Below, in pieces: positions 1 through 8,581 of a DNA stretch of 64,000 nucleotides (position 1 is the first letter of the stretch; each line of letters starts with the position of its first letter). The notes beneath the pieces are model-generated. The model made no database searches. It was not told the DNA's origin and was given only the letters and a program-made list of their open reading frames with translations. The translations under genes were made by a program, and so were the position numbers. Origin of the DNA: Pseudomonas sp. S09G 359 (lineage in GTDB: Bacteria; Pseudomonadota; Gammaproteobacteria; Pseudomonadales; Pseudomonadaceae); NCBI RefSeq assembly GCF_002843605.1, contig NZ_CP025263.1, forward strand, positions 5,299,501 through 5,363,500. The letters run 5' to 3'.

Positions 1-56
1 GTGATGTTGCGCTCTTCAAACACCGCGAGAAACGCCTTGAGGTGACGCACATCCAT
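1..56 (-). CDS. LysR-family regulator, N-terminal fragment (runs off the window)
   Basis: Read on the minus strand, an ATG at 54-56 opens a frame that translates as MDVRHLKAFLAVFEERNI and continues beyond base 1. This is the typical beginning of a LysR-type regulator, the first helix before the winged helix-turn-helix. Only 18 residues are visible, so the effector domain cannot be seen. The gene is divergent from the short-chain dehydrogenase starting at 168, with about 110 bp between them, the usual arrangement when a LysR protein controls its neighbour. The regulatory link is inferred. Confidence 0.75.
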   Translation of the reverse strand, partial: MDVRHLKAFLAVFEERNI

Positions 57-167
57 AGCTTAATCCGATGGCAGATAGAGGAATAAGGCATTTTTCAGCC
101 AATACGGCGATAAATATACTGCGGACACGATTGAGTTATCGGTTTTTCTTATTTCAGGAGTTCCCGC

Positions 168-893
168 ATGAGCAAGCCATTGATCATCATCACCGGTGCC
201 AGTTCCGGTATTGGCGAAACCACCGCCCGCCGGCTGTCCGCCGCCGGCCACCCGTTGTTGCTGCTGGCACGACGCATTGATCGCTTGAATGACCTGGCAC
301 TGCCGAACACCTTGAACCGTGGCGTCGACATCACCGACCGCGCTGCCCTGGTCGCGGCCGTACAGGAAGCCGAAGCACAATTTGGCCCCGCCGATGCACT
401 GATCAACAACGCCGGTGTGATGCTGCTGGGCGCCGTCAGCGAGCAGGACCCGGCGCAATGGGAGCAGATGCTCGACGTGAACGTGAAGGGCCTGCTCAAT
501 GGTATCCACGCAGTGGCCGGTAGCATGGTCGCGCGCCGGGGCGGTACGATCATCAACGTCAGCTCGGTGGCCGGGCGCAAGACGTTCCCCAATCACGTGG
601 CCTACGTAGGCACCAAGTTCGCCGTGCATGGGATTTCGGAAAACCTGCGCGAGGAATTGTCGCCAAGCAATGTACGCGTCATCACCATCGCCCCCGGTGC
701 GGTGGAAACTGAACTGCTCAGCCACACCACCGACGAGGCGATCAAAACCGGTTACCAGGCCTGGAAGCAAGACATGGGCGGCACGGTGCTGAGCGCGGAT
801 GACGTGGCCTCGGCGATTGCCTACGCCTACCAGCAGCCACAGCATGTGTGTATTCGCGAGATCGTGTTGGCGGCGACGCGGCAGCAGCCTTAA
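168..893 (+). CDS. Short-chain dehydrogenase/reductase (classical SDR)
   Basis: This 241-residue cytoplasmic NAD(P)-dependent oxidoreductase has a Rossmann fold. The cofactor motif TGASSGIG lies near residues 10-17, the structural NNAG motif near 80, the catalytic Ser in INVSS near 130, and YVGTK carries the Tyr and Lys. Arg residues after the second beta strand (ARRIDR) hint at NADP preference. The length is normal for the family. AGGAG about 8 bases before the ATG supports the start. It is divergent from the LysR fragment. The substrate cannot be read from sequence. Confidence 0.9.
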   Translation: MSKPLIIITGASSGIGETTARRLSAAGHPLLLLARRIDRLNDLALPNTLNRGVDITDRAALVAAVQEAEAQFGPADALINNAGVMLLGAVSEQDPAQWEQMLDVNVKGLLNGIHAVAGSMVARRGGTIINVSSVAGRKTFPNHVAYVGTKFAVHGISENLREELSPSNVRVITIAPGAVETELLSHTTDEAIKTGYQAWKQDMGGTVLSADDVASAIAYAYQQPQHVCIREIVLAATRQQP

Positions 894-935
894 CACCGTT
901 TAAATGCGTAATGGAGAGCGACTGGCACATTACCT

Positions 936-1066
936 GTGGCGAGCGGGCTTGCCCGCGTTGGGCTGCGCAGCAGCCCCAGTAAAGGCACCGAGTTTTTTCC
1001 TGGAAGAACTCAGCGTCTGGTTTTGGGGCTGCTTCGCAGCCCAACGCGGGCAAGCCCGCTCGCCAC
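936..1066. repeat. REP pair, GTGGCGAGCGGGCTTG family (class C)
   Basis: Two inverted copies of a REP end face each other. GTGGCGAGCGGGCTTGCCCG starts at 936 and its reverse complement ends at 1066. Inside lie a second inverted pair, GGGCTGCGCAGCAGCCC and GGGCTGCTTCGCAGCCC, and an unrelated centre. The element sits between the convergent SDR and sigma-factor genes and may act as a bidirectional transcript end. The same family recurs at about 4.3, 22.5, 35.1 and 63.0 kb. Confidence 0.9.
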
Positions 1067-1078
1067 GACAGCCAGGGC

Positions 1079-2290
1079 CTAATCGAGTTGGGCCAGTCGC
1101 TTCTCCAGGAAGCGTTTTTCCGGGGCTTGCTGGGTCAGTGACAGGGCTTTTTCGTAGGCCTCACGGGCTTCTTCCACCCGCCCCAACTGCCGGCAAAACT
1201 CCCCCCGTGCCGAATGCGCCAGGTGGTAGTCCAGCAACTCGCCCCGCGCCAGAATCTCCTCGACCCGTTGCAACCCTGCCAAGGGCCCATCGCGCATGGC
1301 CAGCGCCACGGCGCGGTTCAACTCGATCACCGGCGATGGCACTTGCCTGAGCAACACCTCGTAGAGCCCGACTATCTGCGCCCAATCCGTCGCCCCCGCG
1401 CTGGGCGCTTCGGCGTGTACCGCCGCAATCGCCGCCTGCAGGCAATAGGGGCCAAAACGCCCGGTGGTCAGCGCCTGCTCCACCAGCGTGCAGCCTTCAG
1501 CAATCAAGGACGCATCCCACAGCGAACGGTCCTGTTCATCCAACAGCACCAGTTCGCCGCCAGCCGAAGTCCGCGCCGCACGGCGGGCTTCATGCAACAG
1601 CATCAGCGCCAGCAACCCGAGCACTTCCGGCTCCGGCAGCAAGGCCATCAGCAAACGGCCAAGGCGAATGGCTTCCCGGGTCAAGTCATCCCGCGTGAGG
1701 TCGGTGCCCATGGACGCCGAATAGCCCTCGTTGAACACCAGGTAAACCACCTGCAACACGCTGTCGAGGCGCTCGGGCAACTCGGCCAGGGACGGCACCT
1801 GATAAGGGATTTTCGCCTCGCGGATCTTGCCCTTGGCCCGCACGATACGCTGCGCAATGGTGGTGGGCGTGGCCAGAAAGGCGCGGGCGATTTCCTCGGT
1901 GGTGAGGTCGCAGATCTCACGCAAGGTCAGCGCCGCCTGAGCGTCGGGCGCCAGCGCCGGGTGGCAGCAGGTGAAGATCAGGCGCAGGCGGTCGTCTTCC
2001 ACGTCTTCGACACTCCACTCCAGCGCTTCCAGCGCCTCGGCCTGGGCCAGCAGCAACGGGGTAAAACGGGCCTGGCGGCGCAGACGGTCGATGGCTTTGA
2101 AGCGGCCAGTGGAGACCAGCCACGCCCGCGGATTGTGCGGCACGCCGTCCTGCGGCCAGCGCTCGAGCGCGACGAAAAACGCCTCGTGCAAGGCCTCCTC
2201 CGCCAGGTCGAAATCCCCCAGCAGGCGAATCAGCGTGGCGAGCACCCGCCGCGATTCACTGCGGTAAATGGCCTCGACCGCAGGCGTCAA
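1079..2290 (-). CDS. ECF42-type RNA polymerase sigma factor with C-terminal TPR-like extension
   Basis: This 403-residue sigma factor is about twice the length of a standard ECF sigma. Regions 2 and 4 occupy the first ~170 residues: LIRLLGDFDLAEEALHEAF, then the HTH-like segment around TTEEIARAFLATPTTIAQR. The remaining ~230 helical residues (DUF6596/TPR-like) contain VFNEGYSAS and ELNRAVALAMRDGP. This architecture with neighbouring DGPF (YCII) proteins defines the ECF42 group, where the C-terminal extension is thought to replace a separate anti-sigma factor. Its start overlaps the SRPBCC gene by 4 bp (ATGA), so the two are probably translationally coupled. Target promoters are unknown. Confidence 0.88.
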   Translation of the reverse strand: MTPAVEAIYRSESRRVLATLIRLLGDFDLAEEALHEAFFVALERWPQDGVPHNPRAWLVSTGRFKAIDRLRRQARFTPLLLAQAEALEALEWSVEDVEDDRLRLIFTCCHPALAPDAQAALTLREICDLTTEEIARAFLATPTTIAQRIVRAKGKIREAKIPYQVPSLAELPERLDSVLQVVYLVFNEGYSASMGTDLTRDDLTREAIRLGRLLMALLPEPEVLGLLALMLLHEARRAARTSAGGELVLLDEQDRSLWDASLIAEGCTLVEQALTTGRFGPYCLQAAIAAVHAEAPSAGATDWAQIVGLYEVLLRQVPSPVIELNRAVALAMRDGPLAGLQRVEEILARGELLDYHLAHSARGEFCRQLGRVEEAREAYEKALSLTQQAPEKRFLEKRLAQLD

Positions 2291-2766
2291 TCGCGCATGC
2301 CTTCGGTCACCAGCGTCACCAAGCGGTCGAGGCTCTGGCCCCAGCCATCGTGAAACCCCATGGCTTCATGGGCCTGCTTGTCTTCTGCGCTCCAGTGCAT
2401 GGCGCGGGCGGTGTAGAGGGTCTTGTTGCCGTCGACTTCCTGCAGGGTCACTTCGGCGGTCATGAACGGCTTGCCCGATGGAATCCAGCCCGGTGAAAAG
2501 GCGTCGGTAAACACCAGCCGCCGTGGCGCGACGATTTCCAGGAACACGCCCTGGGTCGGGTATTCGGCGCCATCCGGCGCACGCATCAGGGTGCGAAACA
2601 GGCCACCGACCCACAGGTTCATTTCGCACTCGGGGGTGGTCATGCCGTGGGGCCCCCACCATTGTTGCAGCAGGGCGGGCTCGGTCCACGCGCGGAATAC
2701 ACGGCTGCGCGGCGCGTCAATCACGCGGCTGATGGACAGTTCAAATTCGGCAGGTTGCGTAGACAT
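2287..2766 (-). CDS. SRPBCC-family protein (AHSA1/START-like)
   Basis: This 159-residue soluble protein of the AHSA1-like branch of the START/Bet v 1 fold begins with a beta strand, FELSISRVIDAPRSRVFRAW. It carries the family sequence LLQQWWGPHGMTTP and the C-terminal helix FHDGWGQSLDRLVTLV. Such proteins have a deep hydrophobic cavity and bind small ligands. AGGAGGTTTACCC before the ATG is a strong ribosome-binding site. It lies between the YCII gene (34 bp upstream) and the sigma gene (4-bp overlap), so it belongs to the ECF42 operon. The ligand is unknown. Confidence 0.85.
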   Translation of the reverse strand: MSTQPAEFELSISRVIDAPRSRVFRAWTEPALLQQWWGPHGMTTPECEMNLWVGGLFRTLMRAPDGAEYPTQGVFLEIVAPRRLVFTDAFSPGWIPSGKPFMTAEVTLQEVDGNKTLYTARAMHWSAEDKQAHEAMGFHDGWGQSLDRLVTLVTEGMRD

Positions 2767-2800
2767 GGGGTAAACCTCCTGAGTTTTATGCTTGTTGTAT

Positions 2801-3145
2801 TCAGAGATTCAACTCGCGCACGGGGCGCACTTCCACACTGCCGACCCGGGCGGCCGGGATGCCACCGGCCACCTGGATCGCTTCGTTCAAATCCCGGGCT
2901 TCGATCAGGTAGAACCCGGCGAGTTGCTCCTTGGTTTCAGCGAACGGCCCGTCGGTGATCGACAGCTTGCCGTTGCGCACGCGCACGGTGGTGGCGGTGC
3001 TCACCGACTCCAGCGGTTCGGCGGCCAGCATGCGCCCGCTGGCCTGTACAGCCTGGGCGTAGGCAAAGCATTCCGGGTCTGCCGGGCTATCGGGCGAGGT
3101 GTGCAGCACCTGCTCGTTGCTGTAGATCAGGCACAGGTATTTCAT
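2801..3145 (-). CDS. YCII-domain (DGPF) protein
   Basis: This 114-residue protein of the YciI-like/DGPF family opens with MKYLCLIYSNEQ and carries the diagnostic DGPF motif at residues 65-68 (ITDGPFAETKEQ). It ends with a strand VGSVEVRPVREL. DGPF proteins are the standard partners of ECF42 sigma factors; their chemistry is unproven, though the fold is a ferredoxin-like dimer with a possible His/Asp active site. It sits second in the four-gene operon, 42 bp after the SnoaL-like gene. Confidence 0.88.
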   Translation of the reverse strand: MKYLCLIYSNEQVLHTSPDSPADPECFAYAQAVQASGRMLAAEPLESVSTATTVRVRNGKLSITDGPFAETKEQLAGFYLIEARDLNEAIQVAGGIPAARVGSVEVRPVRELNL

Positions 3146-3187
3146 GGTGCTCTCCGCTGTCGGATGACTGACTATAGTTCGTGGCGC

Positions 3188-3607
3188 TCAAGGTTTCAGG
3201 TCGAACAGACCGGCGCCGGTTTGCATGTCGAAGGGCGCCGACCAATGCTCATGCACCACCTTCCATTGGCCATCGATACGCTGGTAACCGGCGGTGACGC
3301 GCATCCAGCAGGTCTTGAGCACGCCGTCCGGCCCGGTGCCCCCGCAGTGCGCCAGCCAATGGGCGAAGGCGCTGTTGTCGGCGGCGACGATATGCAGTTC
3401 ATGGAAGTCAAACACGCCGGGGCCGGGGCAGAACTCCATGCACGCCTGCCAGTGCGCCTGGTAGGCGGCCTTGCCCTTGAATTGCAGGGCGTTAACGGCG
3501 TCGAACGCGACAATATCGTCGGCGTAAAAGCTGACAATCTTCGCCACATCCTTGGCGCTGACGGCGTGTTTCCATTGTTCGATAAGGGTGTTGATGGCAG
3601 TGCTCAT
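3188..3607 (-). CDS. SnoaL/NTF2-like protein (DUF4440-type)
   Basis: This 139-residue NTF2-fold protein begins MSTAINTLIEQWKHAVSAKD. The fold is recognisable from the long first helix, FYADDIVAFDAVNALQFKGK, and the terminal strands ITAG-type YQRIDGQWKVVHEHWSAPF. A longer frame reaches 3736, but GAGGAG lies 7-12 bases before the ATG at 3605-3607, and the upstream extension has no family similarity I can see. It is the first gene of the ECF42 operon. Members are cyclases, isomerases or ligand-binding proteins; the substrate is not deducible. Confidence 0.8.
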   Translation of the reverse strand: MSTAINTLIEQWKHAVSAKDVAKIVSFYADDIVAFDAVNALQFKGKAAYQAHWQACMEFCPGPGVFDFHELHIVAADNSAFAHWLAHCGGTGPDGVLKTCWMRVTAGYQRIDGQWKVVHEHWSAPFDMQTGAGLFDLKP

Positions 3608-3767
3608 GGCGATGCTCCTCGGGTGCTTCCGGGGGTAGGAAAAATCATGGAAGACATCCTTAGTCGAATGGCCCATCGGCCAATCGACAGCCCGCTGAAA
3701 AATAATTTCGCCCCCGGCAAACCCGCTAGAATCCACGCCTCTTTGTAGGATTTCGGATACGCCGCCA

Positions 3768-4262
3768 ATGGAAACCCGCCTCGTCCCCTATGAGACGCTG
3801 AGCCTTGTGCAGAAACAGCAACTCGACGCCCTGCAGGTGCATCCCGAGCAGCTGGCGTACTCCGGTGATATCTACTGTGCGCTGAACAGCCTGCTGGTCA
3901 ACCCCAAACCCGGCGCCATCAAAGGCTTCGCCCTGCTTGCCGACGACCTGCCGGTGGCCTTCCTGCTGCTAAAGCGCCCACCGTGCCTCCCCCATTGGGC
4001 CGATGAACACAGCGCGACCTTGCACGCACTGCAGGTGGATCGGCATCAACAAGGGCGCGGATTCGGCAAGGCGTGTTTGCAGGCCCTGCCGGCGGCGGCG
4101 CTGAATGCGTGGCCGCAGATAAAGGGCCTGGAATTGTCGGTGGATGCGGATAATTTGGCCGCGATGGGGTTGTATCTGAGGGCTGGGTGGGTGGACAGCG
4201 GGGAGGCGTATAAGGGGCGGATTGGGTATGAGCGCAGATTGCGGCTCGAACTAGGCGAGTGA
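3768..4262 (+). CDS. GNAT-family N-acetyltransferase
   Basis: This 164-residue protein has the GNAT core. Strands GFALLADDLPVAFLLL lead to LHALQVDRHQQGRGFGKA, in which QGRGFGKA is the acetyl-CoA pyrophosphate-binding motif A. LELSVDADNLAAMGLYLRAGW follows as motif B. It would transfer an acyl group to an amine, but the acceptor is unknown. It is divergent from the SnoaL-like operon (160-bp gap) and is followed directly by a degenerate REP cluster. The start ATG is preceded by a weak ribosome-binding site. Confidence 0.85.
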   Translation: METRLVPYETLSLVQKQQLDALQVHPEQLAYSGDIYCALNSLLVNPKPGAIKGFALLADDLPVAFLLLKRPPCLPHWADEHSATLHALQVDRHQQGRGFGKACLQALPAAALNAWPQIKGLELSVDADNLAAMGLYLRAGWVDSGEAYKGRIGYERRLRLELGE

Positions 4263-4265
4263 GCG

Positions 4266-4378
4266 ACGCCCCGCCCCCATTGGGGGCCGCTTCGCGCCCC
4301 AAGGCGGCGGTGCGACGATTCGACAAGCCCGCTCGCCACAAAAGCACATTTGCCACAAAAGCGCGGTCGCCACAAAAC
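4266..4378. repeat. Degenerate class C REP with tandem tail repeats
   Basis: A REP end (GACAAGCCCGCTCGCCACA) near 4324-4342 is paired with a diverged partner around 4266-4300 (CCCATTGGGGGCCGCTTCGC). The tail is then reiterated about every 17-19 bases: CGCTCGCCACAAAAGCA, CATTTGCCACAAAAGCG, CGGTCGCCACAAAAC. These look like repeated copies of the last bases of the REP. It separates the convergent GNAT and GyrI-like genes. Confidence 0.75.
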
Positions 4379-4397
4379 GCCTGGCGGCACCAGGTCG

Positions 4398-4880
4398 TCA
4401 GCCCTTCTCGCCCACCGGCAACCAGATCTCCACCGACCCCGTGCCCTTGCGCGCATCAAAGTCCGCACTGTAGCGCTCGAAATCCGCGCCCATCACCTTG
4501 TAGCCCGAGTGCGGCAACCATTCGAACATGATGCGCTCGTAGGTCTGCTCCAACGCCTGCACCGGCCCGTAGTGCGGGAACACGGCGTAGTTGAGCGGCG
4601 GAATTTCGATGGACTCGAAGTTGCTCGGCACGTCGCCTTTGGTAGGGACTTCGACCCCGGCCATGTAGTCGAATTCGCCATGCTTGGGGTTGTGGCACAC
4701 GCCATAGGTCACGCCGCCCACGCGCCGTTTGATGTCTTTGATGCAGGTATCGAACAACTCCCACAGCTTGGGGATATCGCCCACGGTGGCCTTCGAATAA
4801 CGCCCTTGCACCCCGGCGATCACCAGGGCTTTACCGGCTTCCATGCGTGGCTCTAACGGTTGTTTTGTCTGCTGATCCAT
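4398..4880 (-). CDS. GyrI-like / AraC effector-binding-domain protein
   Basis: This 160-residue stand-alone effector-binding (GyrI-like) domain has MEAGKALVIAGVQGRYS, VTYGVCHNPKHGEFDYMAGVEV, LNYAVFPHYGPVQALEQTYERIMFEWLPHSGY and a terminal VEIWLPVG strand. That is the full SHS2-duplicated fold of the family related to integron-associated effector-binding proteins. There is no DNA-binding domain. A longer frame starts at 4910, but AAGGAG lies just upstream of the ATG at 4880, which I chose. Members bind or hydrolyse small cationic ligands; the ligand here is unknown. Confidence 0.85.
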   Translation of the reverse strand: MDQQTKQPLEPRMEAGKALVIAGVQGRYSKATVGDIPKLWELFDTCIKDIKRRVGGVTYGVCHNPKHGEFDYMAGVEVPTKGDVPSNFESIEIPPLNYAVFPHYGPVQALEQTYERIMFEWLPHSGYKVMGADFERYSADFDARKGTGSVEIWLPVGEKG

Positions 4881-5076
4881 ACGAACAGTCTCCTTCTTAT
4901 GAGGGAACAAACCCGTATCGAGTATAGGGGCATATCTACGCTGTACTCCATGCAGAAAATTTTCCTACACATCTGGACAACTGGCCATCATCGACCGTAT
5001 TGTCTGCCCCGCAGGCCACCGCAGTGGCCGACGTCGCTCGGACGGTTCCGGGCGCTTACGTACTCTCGAGGCAACA

Positions 5077-6288
5077 ATGGCCGACCAAGGTTCGCCGCGC
5101 CGCTTTGCGCGCATAGATCGACTCCCCCCTTACGTGTTCAATATCACTGCCGAGCTGAAGATGGCTGCGCGTCGGCGCGGCGAAGACATCATCGACTTGA
5201 GCATGGGTAACCCTGACGGCGCCACACCTCCGCATATCGTGGAGAAAATGGTCACCGTCGCACAGCGTGAAGACACCCACGGCTACTCCACTTCCAAAGG
5301 CATCCCACGTCTGCGCCGGGCGATTTCGCGCTGGTACAAGGACCGCTATGAAGTGGACATCGACCCCGAGTCGGAAGCCATCGTTACCATCGGTTCCAAG
5401 GAAGGCCTGGCGCACTTGATGCTGGCCACCCTGGACCAGGGCGATACCGTACTGGTGCCGAACCCCAGCTACCCGATCCACATCTACGGCGCGGTGATTG
5501 CCGGCGCCCAGGTGCGCTCGGTGCCGCTGATCCCGGGCGTGGACTTTTTCGACGAGCTGGAACGGGCGATTCGTGGTTCGATCCCCAAGCCGAAGATGAT
5601 GATCCTCGGCTTCCCGTCCAACCCCACCGCACAATGCGTGGAGCTGGATTTCTTCGAACGGGTAATCGCGCTGGCCAAGCAATACGACGTGCTGGTGGTG
5701 CATGACCTGGCCTACGCCGATATCGTCTACGACGGCTGGAAAGCCCCGTCGATCATGCAGGTGCCGGGCGCCAAGGACATTGCGGTGGAGTTTTTCACCC
5801 TGTCCAAGAGCTACAACATGGCCGGCTGGCGCATCGGTTTCATGGTCGGCAACCCGGAACTGGTCAACGCCCTGGCGCGGATCAAGAGCTACCACGACTA
5901 CGGCACCTTCACGCCGCTGCAGGTGGCGGCGATTGCCGCGCTGGAAGGCGACCAACAGTGCGTGAAAGACATCGCCGAGCAGTACCGCCAGCGCCGCAAT
6001 GTGCTGGTCAAGGGCCTGCATGAGTTGGGCTGGATGGTCGAGAACCCCAAGGCGTCGATGTACGTCTGGGCGAAAATCCCCGAGCAGTACGCCGCCATGG
6101 GCTCGCTGGAGTTTGCCAAGAAGTTGCTGTTGGAGGCCAAGGTGTGTGTGTCGCCGGGCATCGGCTTTGGCGAGTATGGGGACGATCATGTGCGCTTTGC
6201 GCTGATCGAGAACCAGGACCGGATTCGCCAGGCCGTGCGCGGGATTCGCGGGATGTTCCGGGCGGATGGGTTGGTCCAGAAAGCCTGA
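5077..6288 (+). CDS. alaC: PLP-dependent aminotransferase, AlaC/YfdZ type
   Basis: This 403-residue fold-type I aminotransferase resembles glutamate-pyruvate (alanine) aminotransferase AlaC. It has the N-terminal [27 protein letters not shown] and GFPSNPTAQ (Asn for the PLP phenol). [12 protein letters not shown] follows, then [15 protein letters not shown] with the Schiff-base Lys, and the carboxylate-binding Arg in VRFALIE. It would interconvert pyruvate plus glutamate with alanine plus 2-oxoglutarate. GAGGCAAC precedes the ATG. The 196-bp leader contains a GGCCAC/GTGGCC hairpin at 5014-5029. It stands alone and ends in a REPIN. Substrate preference was not tested. Confidence 0.85.
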   Translation: MADQGSPRRFARIDRLPPYVFNITAELKMAARRRGEDIIDLSMGNPDGATPPHIVEKMVTVAQREDTHGYSTSKGIPRLRRAISRWYKDRYEVDIDPESEAIVTIGSKEGLAHLMLATLDQGDTVLVPNPSYPIHIYGAVIAGAQVRSVPLIPGVDFFDELERAIRGSIPKPKMMILGFPSNPTAQCVELDFFERVIALAKQYDVLVVHDLAYADIVYDGWKAPSIMQVPGAKDIAVEFFTLSKSYNMAGWRIGFMVGNPELVNALARIKSYHDYGTFTPLQVAAIAALEGDQQCVKDIAEQYRQRRNVLVKGLHELGWMVENPKASMYVWAKIPEQYAAMGSLEFAKKLLLEAKVCVSPGIGFGEYGDDHVRFALIENQDRIRQAVRGIRGMFRADGLVQKA

Positions 6289-6308
6289 CGGCCTGAATGC
6301 GATCAAAA

Positions 6309-6401
6309 ATGTGGGAGGGGGCTTGCCCCCGATAGCAGAGTGTCAGTCACTGCATCTGGTGACTGATCCACTGCCATCGGGGGCAAGCCCCCTCCCACAT
6401 T
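6309..6401. repeat. REPIN, GTGGGAGGGGGCTTGCCCCC family (class A)
   Basis: GTGGGAGGGGGCTTGCCCCC at 6311-6330 and its reverse complement ending near 6399 form an inverted pair around a variable centre that itself folds (GTGTCAGTCAC ... GTGACTGATC). This is the classical P. fluorescens REPIN layout. It lies between the convergent alaC and gntT genes and can serve as a transcript terminator. Class A is the commonest family here, also at 16.9, 24.6, 32.5, 37.2, 40.7, 47.1 and 55.4 kb. Confidence 0.95.
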
Positions 6402-6437
6402 TGATTGGGTTCCCACATTTGTTTTGCGGTGAACCTG

Positions 6438-7790
6438 TTACACCACCAACGACAGCAACATGATGAAGATCAACGCCACCACGGACAGGATGGTTTCCAT
6501 CGCCGTCCAGGTCTTGAACGTCTCGGCCACGGTCATGTTGAAGTACTGCTTCACCAGCCAGAACCCCGCATCGTTGACGTGCGACAGGATCAACGAACCC
6601 GCCCCCGTCGCCAGCACCAGCAGCTCACGGTTGACCCCCGGGATCATGCCCACCACCGGCACCACAATGCCCGCGCCGGTAATGGTCGCCACGGTGGCCG
6701 AACCCGTGGCCACACGAATCACCGCCGCCACCAGCCACGCCAGCAAAATCGGGTTGATCTGCGCGGTCACCGCCATATGGCCGATCACGTCGCCCACGCC
6801 GCTGGTCACCAGCATCTGCTTGAAGCCACCACCGGCGCCGATGATCAGGATGATCGCGGCGGTCGGCGCAAGGCTGGCGTCGAGCAGCTTGAGGATCTGC
6901 TTGGAATGGATGCCTTGGCGAGTACCAAAGGTGTACAGCGACAACAGCAGCGCCAGCAGCAGCGCCGTGATCGGGTGACCGATCATGTCCATCCAGTTAC
7001 GCACCACGTTGCCTTCGGCAAACGCGATGTCGGCGAAGGTTTTCAGCAGCATCAGGAACACCGGCAGCAGCACGGTGATCAGGGTGATGCTGAAGCTCGG
7101 CAGGTTTTTATTCTCCGGCTCGCGGGCCAGTTGATCGACCAGTTCCTGGGACGGGTTGCCCGGGATGTACTTGGCGATGAACGTACCGAAGATCGGGCCG
7201 GCGATGATGGCAGTCGGCAGCGCAACGATCAGGCCATACAGGATGGTCTTGCCGATGTCCGCGCCAAATACGCCGATGGCCAGCAGCGGGCCCGGGTGCG
7301 GTGGCACCAGGCCGTGCACCGCCGACAGGCCGGCAAGCAGCGGGATGCCGATCTTGATCAGCGACACACCGGTACGGCGCGCGACGATAAACACCAGCGG
7401 GATCAGCAGCACAAAGCCGATCTCGAAGAACAGCGGGATGCCCACCAGGAACGCGGCGAACATCATGGCCCACTGGACCTTTTCCTTGCCGAAGGCGCGG
7501 ATCAGGGTCTGGGCGATCTGATCGGCACCGCCGGATTCGGCCATCATCTTGCCGAGCATCGTACCCAGCGCGAGGATGATGCCGACAAAGCCGAGCACCC
7601 CGCCGAAACCGTCCTGGAACGCCTTGATGATCTTGTCCACGGGCATGCCCGAGGTCAGGCCGAGGAAGCCGGCCGCGATGATCAGTGCAACGAACGGGTG
7701 CACCTTGAACTTGGTGATCAGAACGATCAACCCGATGATAGTGACTACTGCATCTAGCAGCAGGTAGGACTCGTGGGACATGCCAAACAT
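6438..7790 (-). CDS. gntT: Gluconate:H+ symporter, GntP family
   Basis: This 450-residue inner-membrane permease has about 12-14 hydrophobic segments. It shows GntP-family signatures: FKVHPFVALIIAAGFLGLTSGMP near the N terminus, FFEIGFVLLIPLVFIVARRTG, and HGLVPPHPGPLLAIG near residues 160-175. It imports gluconate. AGGAGAG seven bases before the ATG at 7790 supports the start; a second in-frame ATG lies three codons on. It is downstream of gntK in the same direction, with a GntR-box-like site in the 84-bp gap, and faces alaC across a REPIN. Confidence 0.92.
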   Translation of the reverse strand: MFGMSHESYLLLDAVVTIIGLIVLITKFKVHPFVALIIAAGFLGLTSGMPVDKIIKAFQDGFGGVLGFVGIILALGTMLGKMMAESGGADQIAQTLIRAFGKEKVQWAMMFAAFLVGIPLFFEIGFVLLIPLVFIVARRTGVSLIKIGIPLLAGLSAVHGLVPPHPGPLLAIGVFGADIGKTILYGLIVALPTAIIAGPIFGTFIAKYIPGNPSQELVDQLAREPENKNLPSFSITLITVLLPVFLMLLKTFADIAFAEGNVVRNWMDMIGHPITALLLALLLSLYTFGTRQGIHSKQILKLLDASLAPTAAIILIIGAGGGFKQMLVTSGVGDVIGHMAVTAQINPILLAWLVAAVIRVATGSATVATITGAGIVVPVVGMIPGVNRELLVLATGAGSLILSHVNDAGFWLVKQYFNMTVAETFKTWTAMETILSVVALIFIMLLSLVV

Positions 7791-7850
7791 GGGGGGTCTC
7801 TCCTGTTTGTTGTTGTTATTAAAGCGGGTGTTGAACTTCCTGCCGGGGAT

Positions 7851-7864
7851 AGCGCTATCTTTTC
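7851..7864 (-). promoter_or_regulatory. GntR-box-like operator upstream of gntT
   Basis: The minus strand reads GAAAAGATAGCGCT. It keeps AAG-N-TAGCGCT of the published Pseudomonas GntR operator AC-N-AAG-N-TAGCGCT. It lies 60-75 bp before the gntT start and 11 bp after the gntK stop, so gntT probably has its own GntR-controlled promoter. This is a motif match by eye only. Confidence 0.65.
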
Positions 7865-7874
7865 CGGCAAAAAA

Positions 7875-8408
7875 TTATTTGGATGGTTCAAAACCGTGTT
7901 GCAGCCACCAGGCGTTGGTCTGCTCGGCCAGGTCCTCGACGCTGTCTTCGCTGGCGTTGAGGGCCAGGGTCAGGGGCTCGCCCTTGGGCGATTCGAGGGT
8001 GGCGAACTGGCTGTCGATCAGGCTGGCCGGCATGAAATGGCCGGGGCGATGGGACACGCGGTCGGCGGCCACGGCACGGGTCAGCTCCAGAAACACAAAC
8101 CCCAGGCCGGGCGCGGCTTCGCGCAGGTGGTCGCGGTATTTTTTCTTCAAGGCTGAACAGGTGAGCACGGGATGCTCGCCCGCTTTAAGCGAGCGGCGCA
8201 GCTCATCGCAGAGGATGTCGAGCCAGCCGGCGCGGTCGTCGTCGTTGAGGGGGTGGCCGGCGCTCATCTTTTCGATGTTGGCGGCAGGGTGAAAGCTATC
8301 GCCTTCAATGGCGGTGGCGCCGTTCAGGCGGCACAAGGCCTCGCTGACGCTGGACTTGCCACAGCCGGAAACACCCATGATGACCAGGGCGGTAACAGGT
8401 TGACTCAT
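7875..8408 (-). CDS. gntK: Gluconokinase
   Basis: This 177-residue kinase of the GntK family phosphorylates gluconate to 6-phosphogluconate, which enters the Entner-Doudoroff pathway. It has Walker A GVSGCGKSS at residues ~11-19, GDSFHPAANIEKMSAGHPLNDDDRAGW (gluconate pocket), CSALKKKYRD and GHFMPASLIDSQFATLE, with normal family length. A longer frame begins at 8525, but GAGGTG precedes the ATG at 8408 and MSQPVTALVIMGVSG is the normal N terminus. It is transcribed towards gntT and divergent from gntR. Confidence 0.93.
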   Translation of the reverse strand: MSQPVTALVIMGVSGCGKSSVSEALCRLNGATAIEGDSFHPAANIEKMSAGHPLNDDDRAGWLDILCDELRRSLKAGEHPVLTCSALKKKYRDHLREAAPGLGFVFLELTRAVAADRVSHRPGHFMPASLIDSQFATLESPKGEPLTLALNASEDSVEDLAEQTNAWWLQHGFEPSK

Positions 8409-8429
8409 GGAACACCTCAGGACGCAGAT

Positions 8430-8443
8430 AGCGCTACCTTTGC
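8430..8443 (-). promoter_or_regulatory. GntR-box-like operator upstream of gntK
   Basis: The minus strand reads GCAAAGGTAGCGCT, matching AC-N-AAG-N-TAGCGCT at all fixed positions except the first base. It ends 21 bp before the gntK ATG, a position suited to repression. Inferred from the published Pseudomonas consensus as I remember it. Confidence 0.7.
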
Positions 8444-8581
8444 ACGCTGTAAGGCTAGTGCAAAAACAGGCTTTTCCCGCGCCGTCTTGTCTTTTTTTAT
8501 GGAGTGACGCGTGCATCCGCTCCAAGCATTCGAACCGGATCAGGCAACCCTAAGTTCAATAATTTGCAGCCTTTTGGAGAC

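Noticed and set aside
1214..2353. 379-codon plus-strand open frame
   Set aside because: Antisense to the ECF42 sigma gene, which has sigma regions and an operon context; no coding signals of its own.
6405..7757. 450-codon plus-strand open frame opposite gntT
   Set aside because: Highly charged Gln/His/Arg-rich translation, the mirror of a membrane protein; gntT has clear family motifs and a good ribosome site.
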